Below, one piece after another: positions 9,079-18,197 of a DNA stretch of 64,000 bases. The DNA comes from Bradyrhizobium sp. LMTR 3 (GTDB lineage: Bacteria; Pseudomonadota; Alphaproteobacteria; Rhizobiales; Xanthobacteraceae), in contig NZ_MAXC01000051.1 in NCBI RefSeq assembly GCF_001693485.1, forward strand, positions 124,001 through 188,000, given 5' to 3'. The translations under genes were made by a program, and so were the position numbers. The notes below the pieces were generated by a model. That model was not told where the DNA came from. It saw only the letters and a program-made list of their open reading frames with translations, and made no database searches. The stretch's first letter is position 1. Each line of letters starts with the position of its first letter.

Positions 9079-10146
9079 ATGCGCATCGCGCAGGTCGCCC
9101 CGCTGACGGAGGCTGTTCCCCCCAAACTGTACGGCGGCACCGAGCGGGTGGTGCACTGGCTGACTGAAGAACTGGTAGCGTTAGGGCACGAAGTCACTTT
9201 GTTCGCCAGCGGGGACTCCCGCACGTCGGCGAAACTCGATGCGACATGGCCGAAGGCGTTGCGCCTCGACGGCTCAGTGCGCGACCCCAACGCGCTGCAC
9301 ATGGTGATGCTGGAACGCGTCCGGCAGAAATGCGACGATGAAGAGTTCGATTTTCTGCACTTTCATCTCGACTACTATCCGTTCTCGCTGTTCTACCGAC
9401 AGCCGACGCCGTTTCTGACCACCCTGCACGGCAGGCTCGACCTGCCGGAGCATCAGCCGGTATTCAATACCTTCTCCAAGGTGCCGGTGATCTCGATCTC
9501 CAACGCGCAGCGTCGACCGGTGCCGCAGGCCAATTGGCTGCGCACCGTTCACCACGGGCTGCCGGAGGATTTGTTGACACCGCAACAGGTGCGGCCATCT
9601 TATCTCGCCGTGCTGGGACGGATCGCGCCGGAAAAGGGCGTGGATCGCGCCATCCGGATCGCGACAAGATGCGGCATTCCGCTCAAGATCGCAGCCAAGG
9701 TCGATCGCGCCGATCAGGAATATTACGACGAAGTGATCTCTCCGCTCATCAAGGCCAACCCGCTGGTGGAATATATCGGCGAGATCAGCGATCGCGAAAA
9801 ATCCGACTTTCTCAGCGGCGCGATCGGCCTCTTGGTCCCGATCGACTGGCCGGAGCCGTTTGGCCTCGTCATGATCGAAGCGATGGCCTGCGGCACGCCG
9901 GTCCTCGCTTACAATCGCGGTTCGGTCCCGGAGATCATCGATCCGGGGCACACGGGCTTTGTCGTGGAAGATGAAACCAGCGCGGTCGCCGTGGTCGACC
10001 GCCTTGCCGCGCTAGACCGCGTCGCCATCCGCAAACAGTTCGAATCCCGCTTCACCGCGCGCCGCATGGCGCTCGATTATCTGGCTGCCTACCGCGGCCT
10101 GATGGAGGAAGAGCCGCGGATCAAGCTGGTCAGCAGCGCGGAGTAG
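9079..10146 (+). CDS. Glycosyltransferase family 4
   Basis: 355 residues with two Rossmann domains of the GT-B fold. The N-terminus, MRIAQVAPLTEAVPPKLYGG, is the typical GT4 glycine-rich acceptor loop. The sugar-nucleotide site contains LGRIAPEKGVDRAIRIA and the paired-glutamate motif EPFGLVMIEAMACGTPVLAY. It transfers a sugar from a nucleotide donor with retention of configuration. The start has a clear GGAGACG site. It is divergent from an ABC exporter and near a debranching-like enzyme, so a shared role in glycan synthesis is likely. Donor and acceptor are unknown. Confidence 0.85.
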   Translation: MRIAQVAPLTEAVPPKLYGGTERVVHWLTEELVALGHEVTLFASGDSRTSAKLDATWPKALRLDGSVRDPNALHMVMLERVRQKCDDEEFDFLHFHLDYYPFSLFYRQPTPFLTTLHGRLDLPEHQPVFNTFSKVPVISISNAQRRPVPQANWLRTVHHGLPEDLLTPQQVRPSYLAVLGRIAPEKGVDRAIRIATRCGIPLKIAAKVDRADQEYYDEVISPLIKANPLVEYIGEISDREKSDFLSGAIGLLVPIDWPEPFGLVMIEAMACGTPVLAYNRGSVPEIIDPGHTGFVVEDETSAVAVVDRLAALDRVAIRKQFESRFTARRMALDYLAAYRGLMEEEPRIKLVSSAE

Positions 10147-10183
10147 TAACGGTAGCACCTTCCCTCGTCGTCGCAAGACGGCC

Positions 10184-10273
10184 GTAGGGTGGGCAAAGCG
10201 AAGCGTGCCCACCATCGAGCAACAATCCGGACGGATGGTGGGCACGGCGCTGAAGCGCCTTTGCCCACCCTGC
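10184..10273. repeat. Intergenic palindrome (GGGTGGGCAAAG family)
   Basis: A large imperfect inverted repeat: GTAGGGTGGGCAAAGCG at the left against CGCCTTTGCCCACCCTGC at the right, with an inner GTGCCCACCAT/ATGGTGGGCAC pair. It lies between the convergent GT4 and alkylsulfatase genes and could end transcription on both sides. Another member is at 60054-60178. Confidence 0.7.
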
Positions 10274-10295
10274 AATTTACAAGGTCACAATCACG

Positions 10296-12242
10296 TCAGA
10301 AGACCATCGTCCGCTTCGGTTCGACGATCTCGAACATCCGCGGGAATTCGTCCATCAGCATCATCAATTCGCCGAGCCGCATCGGATTACCGCTGACCGT
10401 GATCTTGCCGGAGCCGACTGCTTCGGGGAATGTCGTCAGTTTGGCGATCACGTCGTCGAGCACGCTGCGTGGCAGCGTGAAGCTGGCGTCGGCATCGGCG
10501 GCTTCTGCGCCGGCGATATACGTCAACGCGCAGTTTTCCAGGTTGAGGATGAAGCTCTCCTTGGTATCGGTGAAATTCCAGTTCAGCACGATGCGCTTGC
10601 CTTCGGCCTTGGGACCGTTGAGGCGCACGCCGAGCACGTCCCAGAGCTGTTCGGTGCGCAGCGCGGCCAGCGTTTCGCGTGGCATCGCGGCGCGCGGCGA
10701 CGTCTTGGGCATGCCCTGCCGCAGTTCCTGCGCGCCGAACAGATAGGCATTGCGCCAGGTCGAACTTTCGGAGGCATAGCCGAGCTGTTCGAACGTATCG
10801 GCGAGCAACGCACGCGCCGCCTGGTTCTCGGGATCGGCGAACACCAGATGGCTCACGGCTTGCGCGACGAAGCGGAATTCGCCCCTGGCAAAATCCGCTC
10901 TTGCGCGCGCCAGGACGGCGTCCGCGCCGCCCATATACTCGACATACTTTTTGCCCGATTCGACCGGCGGCAGCGGATCGAGGTTGACGGGATTGGCGTC
11001 GTACCAGCCGAGATACTTTTGGTAGATCGCTTTCACGTTATGCCTGATGTGGCCGTAATAGCCACGGCCATGCCAGGCGTCCTCAAGGCTCGCGGGCAGG
11101 TGGATGGTTTCGGCGATTTCGGCTGCGGTCAGCCCGTGGTTCATCAGGCGGATGGTCTGGTCATGCGCAAACTTATAGAGATCGCGCTGCTGGCGGATCA
11201 TGGTGTCGATCCGCTCCTGCCCCCAGACCGGCCAATGGTGCTGGCCGCACATCGCATCCGCCTTGCCGCCCCACATTTGCAGGGCCTCGCCGAGATATTT
11301 CGACCAGGCCAGCGCGTCGCGTACGTCGGCGCCGCGAAACGGCAGCAGGTTATGAAAATTATGCGTGCAGTTTTCCGCAAGGTTGAGAAGCTTGTAACGC
11401 GGTAAGAAGAAATGCATCTCCGCCGGCGCTTCGCTATTCGGCGCCATCTGGAATTCGAAATCCACCCCATCGATGGTCCGCCGGTCGCCGGTCGCCATGA
11501 TCAGGTCGGTCGGGCGCACGAGCGCAACCGCCCCCGCCGCCATGGTCTTGCCCAGCCCGCAATCGACCTGCCCGCGCACACCTTTCGCAAGAAACGGCCC
11601 GAACTGATATTGCGCGCGCCGCAGCATGGCGGGGCCGGCGATGATGTTTTCCGAAACCGCATGCTCCATGAACAGATTGGGCGCGATGATCGGCACGCCG
11701 CCGCCGGTAGGTGTTGCATCGCCGAGTACGCCGCGCGCGCCGCCCCAATGGTCGGTGTGGGTATGGGTGAAGATCACGGCCGCAACGGGCCGCTTGCCGC
11801 GGTGCTGGAAGTAGAGCTCTATCGCCGCCCGCGCGCCCTCGATTGAGGTCAGCGTATCCACCACGATCACGCCGCTATCGCCCTCGATCAGCGTCATGTT
11901 GGCGATGTCGAGCCCGCGCACCTGGTAGACGCCGGGCACCACCTCGAACAGGCCGTGATGCATGTTGAGGCGCGACTGCCGCCACAGGCTGGGATCGACC
12001 GTCGGCGGCGCTTCTTCCGCGGACAGGAAACCGTAAGGCTCCAAGCTCCAGACCACCCTGCCCTGAGGCGACGTAATCCTCGCATTCTCGATCGTGCCGA
12101 GGAAGCCGCGCGCGGCGTCATCGAAATCACGCGTGTCGGAGAACGGCAGCGCCTTCAGCGTCGCCGCATGCTGCGCGATGACGGAGGCGGACGCTTCCTT
12201 TGGAGACTCGTTGCGCGCTTCGATCGTGGCTGGTTGGCTCAT
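10296..12242 (-). CDS. Alkylsulfatase-like metallo-beta-lactamase-fold hydrolase (SdsA1 type)
   Basis: 648 residues. The N-terminal half is a metallo-beta-lactamase fold with the metal motif THTHTDHWGG (His160, His162, Asp164, His165). It continues into the alkylsulfatase dimerisation domain and a C-terminal SCP-2-like domain (about residues 525-648). This order is that of type III linear alkyl sulfatases such as SdsA1, which release sulfate from dodecyl-sulfate-like esters. Unlike secreted SdsA1, no signal peptide is seen. AAGGGAG precedes the chosen ATG; in-frame sequence further upstream lacks coding character. It could supply sulfate or act on another ester. Confidence 0.82.
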   Translation of the reverse strand: MSQPATIEARNESPKEASASVIAQHAATLKALPFSDTRDFDDAARGFLGTIENARITSPQGRVVWSLEPYGFLSAEEAPPTVDPSLWRQSRLNMHHGLFEVVPGVYQVRGLDIANMTLIEGDSGVIVVDTLTSIEGARAAIELYFQHRGKRPVAAVIFTHTHTDHWGGARGVLGDATPTGGGVPIIAPNLFMEHAVSENIIAGPAMLRRAQYQFGPFLAKGVRGQVDCGLGKTMAAGAVALVRPTDLIMATGDRRTIDGVDFEFQMAPNSEAPAEMHFFLPRYKLLNLAENCTHNFHNLLPFRGADVRDALAWSKYLGEALQMWGGKADAMCGQHHWPVWGQERIDTMIRQQRDLYKFAHDQTIRLMNHGLTAAEIAETIHLPASLEDAWHGRGYYGHIRHNVKAIYQKYLGWYDANPVNLDPLPPVESGKKYVEYMGGADAVLARARADFARGEFRFVAQAVSHLVFADPENQAARALLADTFEQLGYASESSTWRNAYLFGAQELRQGMPKTSPRAAMPRETLAALRTEQLWDVLGVRLNGPKAEGKRIVLNWNFTDTKESFILNLENCALTYIAGAEAADADASFTLPRSVLDDVIAKLTTFPEAVGSGKITVSGNPMRLGELMMLMDEFPRMFEIVEPKRTMVF

Positions 12243-12343
12243 TGTTGTGTGCTCCCTTACGCAGAAGAAACAGAAGGTCGAAATTCGAACGGCGTCAGCG
12301 ACACTCGAGTCCCTCCGGCCGCCGTTACGTATATTGCCGCCGC

Positions 12344-13585
12344 TCAGGACGGATGTGCGGACAGATACGGCGAGTTGGCAATCGACCAAGACGGCATCGG
12401 CTCCATGCGAAAGATCTGCCGTAGATGGACTTCATCGGGCCCGTCACCGATCCGCAGCAGGCGCCCCCAGGCCAGCGCCTGATGGATCGGCGTATCGTCG
12501 GAGCCGCCCATGGCCCCGAATACTTGCATGGCGCGGTCGGCGATCTTCTGCAGCATCGCGGGCACCGCCACCTTGATCAAGGACACATCGCGCCAGGCGC
12601 CGTGATGGCCGGCCTGATCGAGGCGCCATGCGCAACGATAGGTCAACAGGCGCGCCTGCTCGAGCTCGACGCGGGATTCGGCGATCCAGCGCTGCACGGT
12701 GTCGTATTGCATCAAGGTACGTCCGAACGCGGACCGCTCGGATGACCGCACCATCATCAGTTCGATCAGCAGTTCGCACAGCCCGATCGAGCGCATGCAA
12801 TGATGGATGCGTGCCGGTCCCAGACGAATCTGCGCGACCTTGAAGCCCTCGCCTTCCGCGGCGAGCAGGTTCGCGCGGGGCACGCGCACGTTATCGAACG
12901 AAAGCTCGCCGATCGGCGCGACGTGATCTTCGCACCCCATCCAGCGCAGCCGGCGCACCAGCCGAACGCCTGGCGTATCCATCGGCACGATGATGCAGGA
13001 ATGGCGCCGCGTCCGGTCGGCGTCGGAATCGGTCACGCCCATCACGATCAGGAAGCTGCATTTCGGATGCGCCGCGCCGGTGATGAACCATTTGCGCCCG
13101 TTGATGACGTAGTCATCGCCATCCCGGACCATGCGGGTGGCGATGTTGGTCGCATCGGATGAAGCCACGTCCGGCTCGGTCATGCCGAACGCCGAACGCG
13201 TCCTGGCTTCCAGCAGCGGCTGCAGCCAGCGCGCCTTCTGCTCGGGCGTCGCACAATTCTGCAGCGCGATCATGTTGGGCACGTCGGGCGCCTGGCAATT
13301 GAAGACCTCAGGCGCCCAGAACAGCCGGCCCATGACCTCGGCCAATGGCGCATATTCGAGGTTGGAAAGGCGCGTGCCGGGCTCGTCTTCCCGGAGTTCG
13401 GGAAGCCCGAGATTCCATAGCCCCGCCGCACGCGCCTTGCGCTGCAGGTCCTCCATGAAGGGCGCGGGCTCGCCTTTGGCCGTGTGATCGAGCCAGCCGC
13501 GATGGCGCGGCAGTACTTCGCCGTCGAAAAACGCCTGAAGTTTCTGCCGCCACTCTTCCGATCGCCCGGAAAGGTCGAAATCCAT
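12344..13585 (-). CDS. Acyl-CoA dehydrogenase
   Basis: 413 residues with the three-part acyl-CoA dehydrogenase fold. An N-terminal helical domain is followed by a middle beta domain (FGMTEPDVASSDATNIATRM, the FAD/substrate loop, then GRKWFITGA) and a C-terminal helical domain (YDTVQRWIAESRVELEQARL; QVFGAMGGSDDTPI). It catalyses FAD-dependent alpha,beta-dehydrogenation of an acyl-CoA and passes electrons to ETF. GGGAGG precedes the chosen ATG. The gene is divergent from an IclR regulator, a typical arrangement for a catabolic gene and its local regulator. Chain length or substrate cannot be told. Confidence 0.87.
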   Translation of the reverse strand: MDFDLSGRSEEWRQKLQAFFDGEVLPRHRGWLDHTAKGEPAPFMEDLQRKARAAGLWNLGLPELREDEPGTRLSNLEYAPLAEVMGRLFWAPEVFNCQAPDVPNMIALQNCATPEQKARWLQPLLEARTRSAFGMTEPDVASSDATNIATRMVRDGDDYVINGRKWFITGAAHPKCSFLIVMGVTDSDADRTRRHSCIIVPMDTPGVRLVRRLRWMGCEDHVAPIGELSFDNVRVPRANLLAAEGEGFKVAQIRLGPARIHHCMRSIGLCELLIELMMVRSSERSAFGRTLMQYDTVQRWIAESRVELEQARLLTYRCAWRLDQAGHHGAWRDVSLIKVAVPAMLQKIADRAMQVFGAMGGSDDTPIHQALAWGRLLRIGDGPDEVHLRQIFRMEPMPSWSIANSPYLSAHPS

Positions 13586-13685
13586 GCCGCCTCCCGATTT
13601 TTGGAAACTTAAGCGTATATCGACACAATATGCAAATTCGTTCCGACATATTGACAGCTTTGCGGAAGCATGGCCAACTTTCGCC

Positions 13686-14498
13686 ATGGTGGCGATTTCC
13701 AATATCGATCCCTCGATATCCCGGACTGCGGAGGATCAGGCCGATCCCTCCTTCGCGACCACGCTGGCGCATGGGCTCGACCTGCTGGCGGCGTTCCGCA
13801 ACCGCACGGGCTCGCTGTCGAACGCGGAGCTTGCACTCCATACCGGCCTGTCGCGACCGACGGTGTCGCGGCTGACCTACACGCTGGCGCAACTCGGCTA
13901 TCTCAAGCGCGACGCGAAGGGACGCTTCCAGCTCGGGCTCGGCATTCTGGCCGCGGCCTACCCGGTGCTGTCGGCGCTGAAGGTGCGGCAGTTGGCACGC
14001 CCGCTGATGCGCGATTTCGCGGCCTACACCGGCGGCACGGTTTCGATCGCGATGCCGTTCGGGCTCGACTTCATCTATGTCGAAACGCTGCGCACCACCG
14101 ACGCCGTGGCGCATCTGCCGGATGTCGGCTTTGCCAGTTCGCTGGCGCCCACCGCCGTCGGCCGCGCCCTGCTCTCGCTCTTCACCGGGGAAGAACTCGA
14201 CGCGTACGTGGCGAAGGTGAAGGCCGAACGCCCGGACGAGGCCGATTATGTCCAGAGGCGGACGCTGCCGGACGTCGAGATTTGCAAGGAGCGCGGCTTT
14301 GCGATTTCGCTCGGCGAATGGCGGCGCGAGATTTTTGGCGTCGCCGCGCCGCTATACCGCACGCCGTCGGGTGATTGCCTCTCGGTCAATTGCGGCATTC
14401 CCTCATTTCGATTCAACGCCGAACAGATCGAGCGTGAATGCGGGCCGCGCATGCTGGGCTTGGCGCGCAGCATTCGCTCGCTGGTGGCCAACGACTGA
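13686..14498 (+). CDS. IclR-family transcriptional regulator
   Basis: 270 residues from the chosen ATG. The N-terminal winged helix-turn-helix (LSNAELALHTGLSRPTVSRL) is followed by the IclR effector domain (about residues 95-265). The frame could open earlier at 13584, but that would overlap the start of the divergent acyl-CoA dehydrogenase and give an unusual 34-residue extension; IclR proteins are normally 250-280 residues. The 100-base gap to the dehydrogenase has AT-rich segments with related TCGACACAATATG and CCGACATATTG words that may be operator. It probably controls the dehydrogenase and perhaps the TctC gene downstream. Confidence 0.85.
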   Translation: MVAISNIDPSISRTAEDQADPSFATTLAHGLDLLAAFRNRTGSLSNAELALHTGLSRPTVSRLTYTLAQLGYLKRDAKGRFQLGLGILAAAYPVLSALKVRQLARPLMRDFAAYTGGTVSIAMPFGLDFIYVETLRTTDAVAHLPDVGFASSLAPTAVGRALLSLFTGEELDAYVAKVKAERPDEADYVQRRTLPDVEICKERGFAISLGEWRREIFGVAAPLYRTPSGDCLSVNCGIPSFRFNAEQIERECGPRMLGLARSIRSLVAND

Positions 14499-14561
14499 AT
14501 TCCCCCGTCAGAGGGGCAAGGCGCACCGCTCGACAGGTGCGCAAAAAATGGGGAGGGAAGA

Positions 14562-15560
14562 ATGAGCCGGGTCAAAACCGTGCTGGGCGTTGCCATGGGT
14601 TTAGTCATGGGTTTTGCTTTGGGCGCAATCATGCTGCTCGGCAACGCGGCGCACGCGCAGAGCAATTATCCGAACCGTCCGATCCGCGTCATCGTGCCCT
14701 ACCCCGCCGGCGGCATCGTCGACATCGTCGCGCGCGCGGTGACCGAGCAAGTCGGCCGCGACTGGAAACAGACGGTGGTCATCGAAGCAAGGCCGGGCGG
14801 CAACAGCAACATCGGCACCGCGTCAGCGGCGCGCAGCGAACCCGACGGTTACACCTGGCTGGTTACCGGCCCTGCGGCTTTGGTCAACCCGACGCTTTAC
14901 AAGGACGCCGGCTGGGACGCGCTGAAGGATCTCAAATGCGTCGGCCTTGCGGTCTGGAATCAGAGCGTGGCGCTGGTGCATCCGTCAATGCCGGCCAGCA
15001 CCATCAAGGAATTCGTCGAGATCGCGCGCAAGAAGCCCGGCGAACTCAATTTCGGCAATCCCGGCACCGGCTCCTCCATCGATCTGAGCGCGCAAAAACT
15101 GTTTCAGGCCGCTGATATCAAGCTGACCAATGTCGGCTACAAAGGCCAGCCGCAGGCGCTGATCGACCTGATGACCAGCCTGATGCATTTCGAGATCGTC
15201 TCGCTCGAGCTGGCACTGCCGCACATCAGGGCCGGCAGCGTGAAACCGCTTGCTGTCATGACCGACAAACGTGTCGCCGATCTGCCCGATGTGCCGACGA
15301 TTGCGGAGGCCGGATTTCCGGAAGCCACCTATGTGCCCTGGTATGGAATCTACGTACAGGCGGGAACGCCCAATGCCATTGTCGCGAAGATCAACGAGGC
15401 CATCAACAAGGCGCTGCAGAACCCGGAAGTGCAGCGCCAGCTCGCAGTCGCCAACATCCCTGGCAAGCCGATGCCGCTCGCCGATCTCGCCGCGCTGATG
15501 AAGGCCGACCACGAGAAGCTGACGAAGGTGATCGCGACGTCAGGCATGGCGCTGCAGTGA
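14562..15560 (+). CDS. Tripartite tricarboxylate transporter-type substrate-binding protein (Bug/TctC family)
   Basis: 332 residues. A signal peptide (about residues 1-33, ending AHAQ) precedes the Bug-family two-lobe binding fold starting YPNRPIRVIVPYPAGGIVD, with GNPGTGSSIDL in the ligand loop. Family members bind organic acids in the periplasm. No tctA or tctB membrane gene is nearby, so it is an orphan, as is frequent for this expanded family. It lies 63 bases after the IclR gene with GGGAGGGAAG before its ATG, and may share that regulator and the acyl-CoA dehydrogenase pathway. Confidence 0.85.
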   Translation: MSRVKTVLGVAMGLVMGFALGAIMLLGNAAHAQSNYPNRPIRVIVPYPAGGIVDIVARAVTEQVGRDWKQTVVIEARPGGNSNIGTASAARSEPDGYTWLVTGPAALVNPTLYKDAGWDALKDLKCVGLAVWNQSVALVHPSMPASTIKEFVEIARKKPGELNFGNPGTGSSIDLSAQKLFQAADIKLTNVGYKGQPQALIDLMTSLMHFEIVSLELALPHIRAGSVKPLAVMTDKRVADLPDVPTIAEAGFPEATYVPWYGIYVQAGTPNAIVAKINEAINKALQNPEVQRQLAVANIPGKPMPLADLAALMKADHEKLTKVIATSGMALQ

Positions 15561-15579
15561 TGTCTGCCTCCCAAATGAC

Positions 15580-16584
15580 TTACTTCTTCACCTTGCTGGC
15601 ATCCATCTTGATGCTCGTATCCAGCATCTTGACCGAAAACGCAGTATTCACGTCGAACGGCTTTTCCATGCCGAGATAGGTCTGCACCAGCTCGTAGTCC
15701 TTTTTCATCCGCTCGGCATCGATCCAGCCGAGCGCCTTGGTCGTCGTGAATTCGTCCGTCATCAGGAACTTGATGCGCTCCCACTGCCGCTGCTGGTTTT
15801 CCTTGTCGAGACCCGAGGCCTGGTCGAGCAGCGCCTTGAGGCAGGGCGCGACGTCGGCGACGCAGGCGGCGTAGGCCTTCTGGCTGATCTTGACGAAGTC
15901 CTCGACCAGTTTTGGATTTTTTTGCAGATAGGCGCCGTTGACGATCAACGAGTTGCCGTAAGGGTTCAGCCCGATATCCTTCCAATTGACGTAGCCGAGA
16001 TCGGCGCCGAACTCGATCACCTTGAGATCGTGCTCATTGTAGAAATCGCTGATGATATCCACCGTGTGGCTCTTCAGCGCCGCGATCTTGGCGGTCGGAC
16101 CGACATTGACGAAGCTTACGGCGTCAGGCGCGATGCCCGCCGCCTTGGCGAAGGCCGGCCACATCACCCGCGACGCGTCGCCCGGCGGATTGCCGATCTT
16201 GTGGTTCGGAAAGTCCTTCGGCCCGTTCACGCCATAGCTCTTCAGCCAATAGAAGGTCTGTCCGGTGTTGGCGTAGATGCTCATCAGCGCCACCACGTCG
16301 GCGCCCTTGCTCTTGGCCACCAGCGCGGTCGCGAGATCCGCGATGCCGAACGGCGAGCCGCCGGAGCCGACCTTCAGCGATGAGACGCCGGAGCCTTTGC
16401 CGACCTCGATCGTGAGATCGATGCCGGCCTTCTCGTACCAGCCTTGGGACTTGGCGTAATAGAACGGCGAATGATCGGCCGTCGGCGTCCAGTTCAGGAT
16501 CAGATTGACGGACTCGGCGGCTACACAGGGCGCAGCCGGCACGGCAAGCGCAAGCACCAATCCTGCAATTCGCAAAGCCTTCAT
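15580..16584 (-). CDS. ABC transporter substrate-binding protein (NMT1/THI5-SsuA type)
   Basis: 334 residues. Signal peptide about residues 1-24 (ends CVAAE), then an NMT1/THI5-like binding fold (LNWTPTADHSPFYYAKSQG, a hallmark start of this group). GAGGAGGG precedes the chosen ATG. Relatives bind sulfonates, taurine, nitrate, pyrimidine precursors or aromatic acids. It is divergent from the TetR gene, whose other side carries the permease and ATPase of the same importer class, so the three should form one ABC importer. The ligand is unknown. The gene is convergent with the TctC gene, only 20 bases away. Confidence 0.85.
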   Translation of the reverse strand: MKALRIAGLVLALAVPAAPCVAAESVNLILNWTPTADHSPFYYAKSQGWYEKAGIDLTIEVGKGSGVSSLKVGSGGSPFGIADLATALVAKSKGADVVALMSIYANTGQTFYWLKSYGVNGPKDFPNHKIGNPPGDASRVMWPAFAKAAGIAPDAVSFVNVGPTAKIAALKSHTVDIISDFYNEHDLKVIEFGADLGYVNWKDIGLNPYGNSLIVNGAYLQKNPKLVEDFVKISQKAYAACVADVAPCLKALLDQASGLDKENQQRQWERIKFLMTDEFTTTKALGWIDAERMKKDYELVQTYLGMEKPFDVNTAFSVKMLDTSIKMDASKVKK

Positions 16585-16664
16585 TGCACCCTCCTCGTTC
16601 TGCAACCGATCTTGTAGTCGCGCATCCGTGACGCTACCAATGCAACAAGGGACCAGACGACTTG

Positions 16665-16679
16665 TCAACTATTTGGTTG
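16665..16679. promoter_or_regulatory. Putative TetR operator 1
   Basis: TCAAC-N5-GGTTG lies directly before the TetR start at 16683, in the divergent promoter shared with the binding-protein gene. The same half-sites at the same spacing recur at 17331-17345, before the permease. This suggests autoregulation and control of both arms of the transporter locus. Confidence 0.6.
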
Positions 16680-16682
16680 GAA

Positions 16683-17330
16683 ATGCCCAAAAAACGTTCT
16701 GACGATACCAGGCCGCAGCGGCGCGATCCGGCCGCGACCCGCAAAAAGCTGCTGACGGCGGCGCGGCGCGAATTCGCCAGCAGTGGCCTCGCCGGGGCCA
16801 GGGTCGACGAGATCGCTGCGCGGGCGGGCGTCAACAAGCAGCTCGTCTATCACTATTTCGGCGACAAGGACGCGCTATATCTGGCGGTGCTGGAATGGGT
16901 CTATGAGGAGATCCGCGCCCAGGAGCGCAAGCTCAATCTCGAAGGGTTGCCGCCCGAGCAGGCCATCAAGAAGCTGATCGAGAGTTCGTTCGATCACCTT
17001 GCCGCGCATCCGGACTTCATCGTGCTGCTGAACGACGAGAACCGCGGCGGCGCCCGGCATGTGCGCGGATCGCGAAAACTGGAAGCGATGCATTCGCCGC
17101 TGGTCAGCCTGGTTTCGACCATTCTCGGCGAGGGCGTGAAGGCCGGCATATTCCGTAAAGGTATCAACCCCGTGCACCTCTATATCTCGATTGCCGGGCT
17201 CAGCTATTTTTACTTTTCGAACACGCCGACCCTGTCGGCGATCTTCGGCAAGGACCTGTCGAGCCGGGCCGCGCGGCAGGCGCGTCGCAGGCACGTGGTC
17301 GACCTGGTGATGCATTCGCTGCGCCCATAA
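16683..17330 (+). CDS. TetR/AcrR-family transcriptional regulator
   Basis: 215 residues from ATG 16683; an in-frame TTG at 16662 would add seven. The N-terminal helix-turn-helix is typical (VDEIAARAGVNKQLVYHYFG, about residues 37-56), followed by a helical ligand domain with a TetR C-terminal module. Repressors of this group open on binding a small molecule. It sits between the divergent binding-protein gene and a six-gene plus-strand operon, with matching TCAAC-N5-GGTTG palindromes on each side of it. No strong ribosome-binding site precedes the ATG; the first operator fills that space, so translation may be weak or leaderless. Confidence 0.87.
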   Translation: MPKKRSDDTRPQRRDPAATRKKLLTAARREFASSGLAGARVDEIAARAGVNKQLVYHYFGDKDALYLAVLEWVYEEIRAQERKLNLEGLPPEQAIKKLIESSFDHLAAHPDFIVLLNDENRGGARHVRGSRKLEAMHSPLVSLVSTILGEGVKAGIFRKGINPVHLYISIAGLSYFYFSNTPTLSAIFGKDLSSRAARQARRRHVVDLVMHSLRP

Positions 17331-17348
17331 TCAACCAGATGGTTGATT
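17329..17348. promoter_or_regulatory. Putative TetR operator 2
   Basis: A perfect 8-base inverted repeat, AATCAACC-AGAT-GGTTGATT, overlaps the TetR stop codon and lies about 70 bases before the permease start. Its core TCAAC-N5-GGTTG equals operator 1. It is well placed to control the downstream importer/enzyme operon. Confidence 0.65.
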
Positions 17349-17418
17349 AGTTGCAGAGGCCGCGGTAGATTGCCGCCGCGTGGCGGGGAACCGGCCGCGC
17401 ATCCAAAGGGAGTGCACG

Positions 17419-18189
17419 GTGTTCAGCGGTGACGGCGGATCGGCACGGTCTTTCGCGATCATCCTGATCGTGCATCTGGCTGTGATCGTGCTCTGGCAGG
17501 TTCTGGTCGACGCCTTCCAGGTGCCGAAATTCATTCTGCCCTCGCCACTCGCGACCGTCGCAACGCTGGGTTCTCCCAGCTATGCCTGGCCCTCCAATCT
17601 CGCCGTGACGGCCATCGAAATTCTCGGCGGGTTCTGCCTCGGCGCGCTGGTCGGCATCATGCTGGCCGTGCTGTTTACCTGGTCGCCGCTGGTCAGCCTT
17701 CTGCTGCTGCCGCTGTTCGTGACGCTGAACATGATCCCGAAAGTGGCGCTGGGACCGTTGTTCATCGTCTGGTTTTCCTACGGCATCTTTCCGAACATCC
17801 TGATCGCGTTTTCCATTTGCTTCTTTCCGATCCTGCTCACCACCGCGCGTGGACTGAGTGAGGTGGAACCGGACCTGCTGGATCTCGTGAAGTCGCTGCG
17901 CGGTTCGCGGTGGACGCTGTTCCGGAAGATCCAGTTGCCGGGTGCGTTGCCTTACGTGTTTTCCGGAATGAAGGTCGGCGCGATCCTGGCGGTGGCCGGC
18001 GCCATCGTCGGCGAGTTCATCGCCTCCGAGCGGGGGCTCGGCTACCTCATGATCCAGGTGCAGTCTTCGCTGGATACGCCGGCGATGGTGATGGCGGTGG
18101 TGCTCCTGACATTGCTCGGTGTGGCGCTGTATGGGCTCGTGCTCGGCTTAGAGCGGATGTTCGTCGTCCGTGACATCCGGCTGCAGTAA
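17419..18189 (+). CDS. ABC transporter permease (SsuC/TauC type)
   Basis: 256 residues from GTG 17419, which has AAAGGGAG 6 bases upstream; an earlier GTG at 17380 lacks a site. Six or so membrane helices and the cytoplasmic EAA loop are visible (LLDLVKSLRGSRWTLFRKIQ followed by LPGALPYVFSGMKVG). It is the inner-membrane channel partner of the ATPase at 21116 and the binding protein at 15580. It begins an operon that continues without large gaps through SDR, GNAT, aldolase and ATPase genes. Confidence 0.87.
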   Translation: MFSGDGGSARSFAIILIVHLAVIVLWQVLVDAFQVPKFILPSPLATVATLGSPSYAWPSNLAVTAIEILGGFCLGALVGIMLAVLFTWSPLVSLLLLPLFVTLNMIPKVALGPLFIVWFSYGIFPNILIAFSICFFPILLTTARGLSEVEPDLLDLVKSLRGSRWTLFRKIQLPGALPYVFSGMKVGAILAVAGAIVGEFIASERGLGYLMIQVQSSLDTPAMVMAVVLLTLLGVALYGLVLGLERMFVVRDIRLQ

Positions 18190-18197
18190 GACAGGGA

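Noticed and set aside
8843..9106. An 87-codon frame in the gap before the GT4 gene
   Set aside because: No family features, and it overlaps the GT4 start in another frame.
10030..10060. A GTTCGAATCC word like a tRNA T-loop
   Set aside because: It lies inside the GT4 coding sequence and no acceptor or anticodon stems can be formed around it.
13584..13685. An N-terminal extension of the IclR gene to 13584
   Set aside because: It would begin inside the start of the divergent acyl-CoA dehydrogenase gene and give a longer protein than usual for the family; ATG 13686 gives the normal size.
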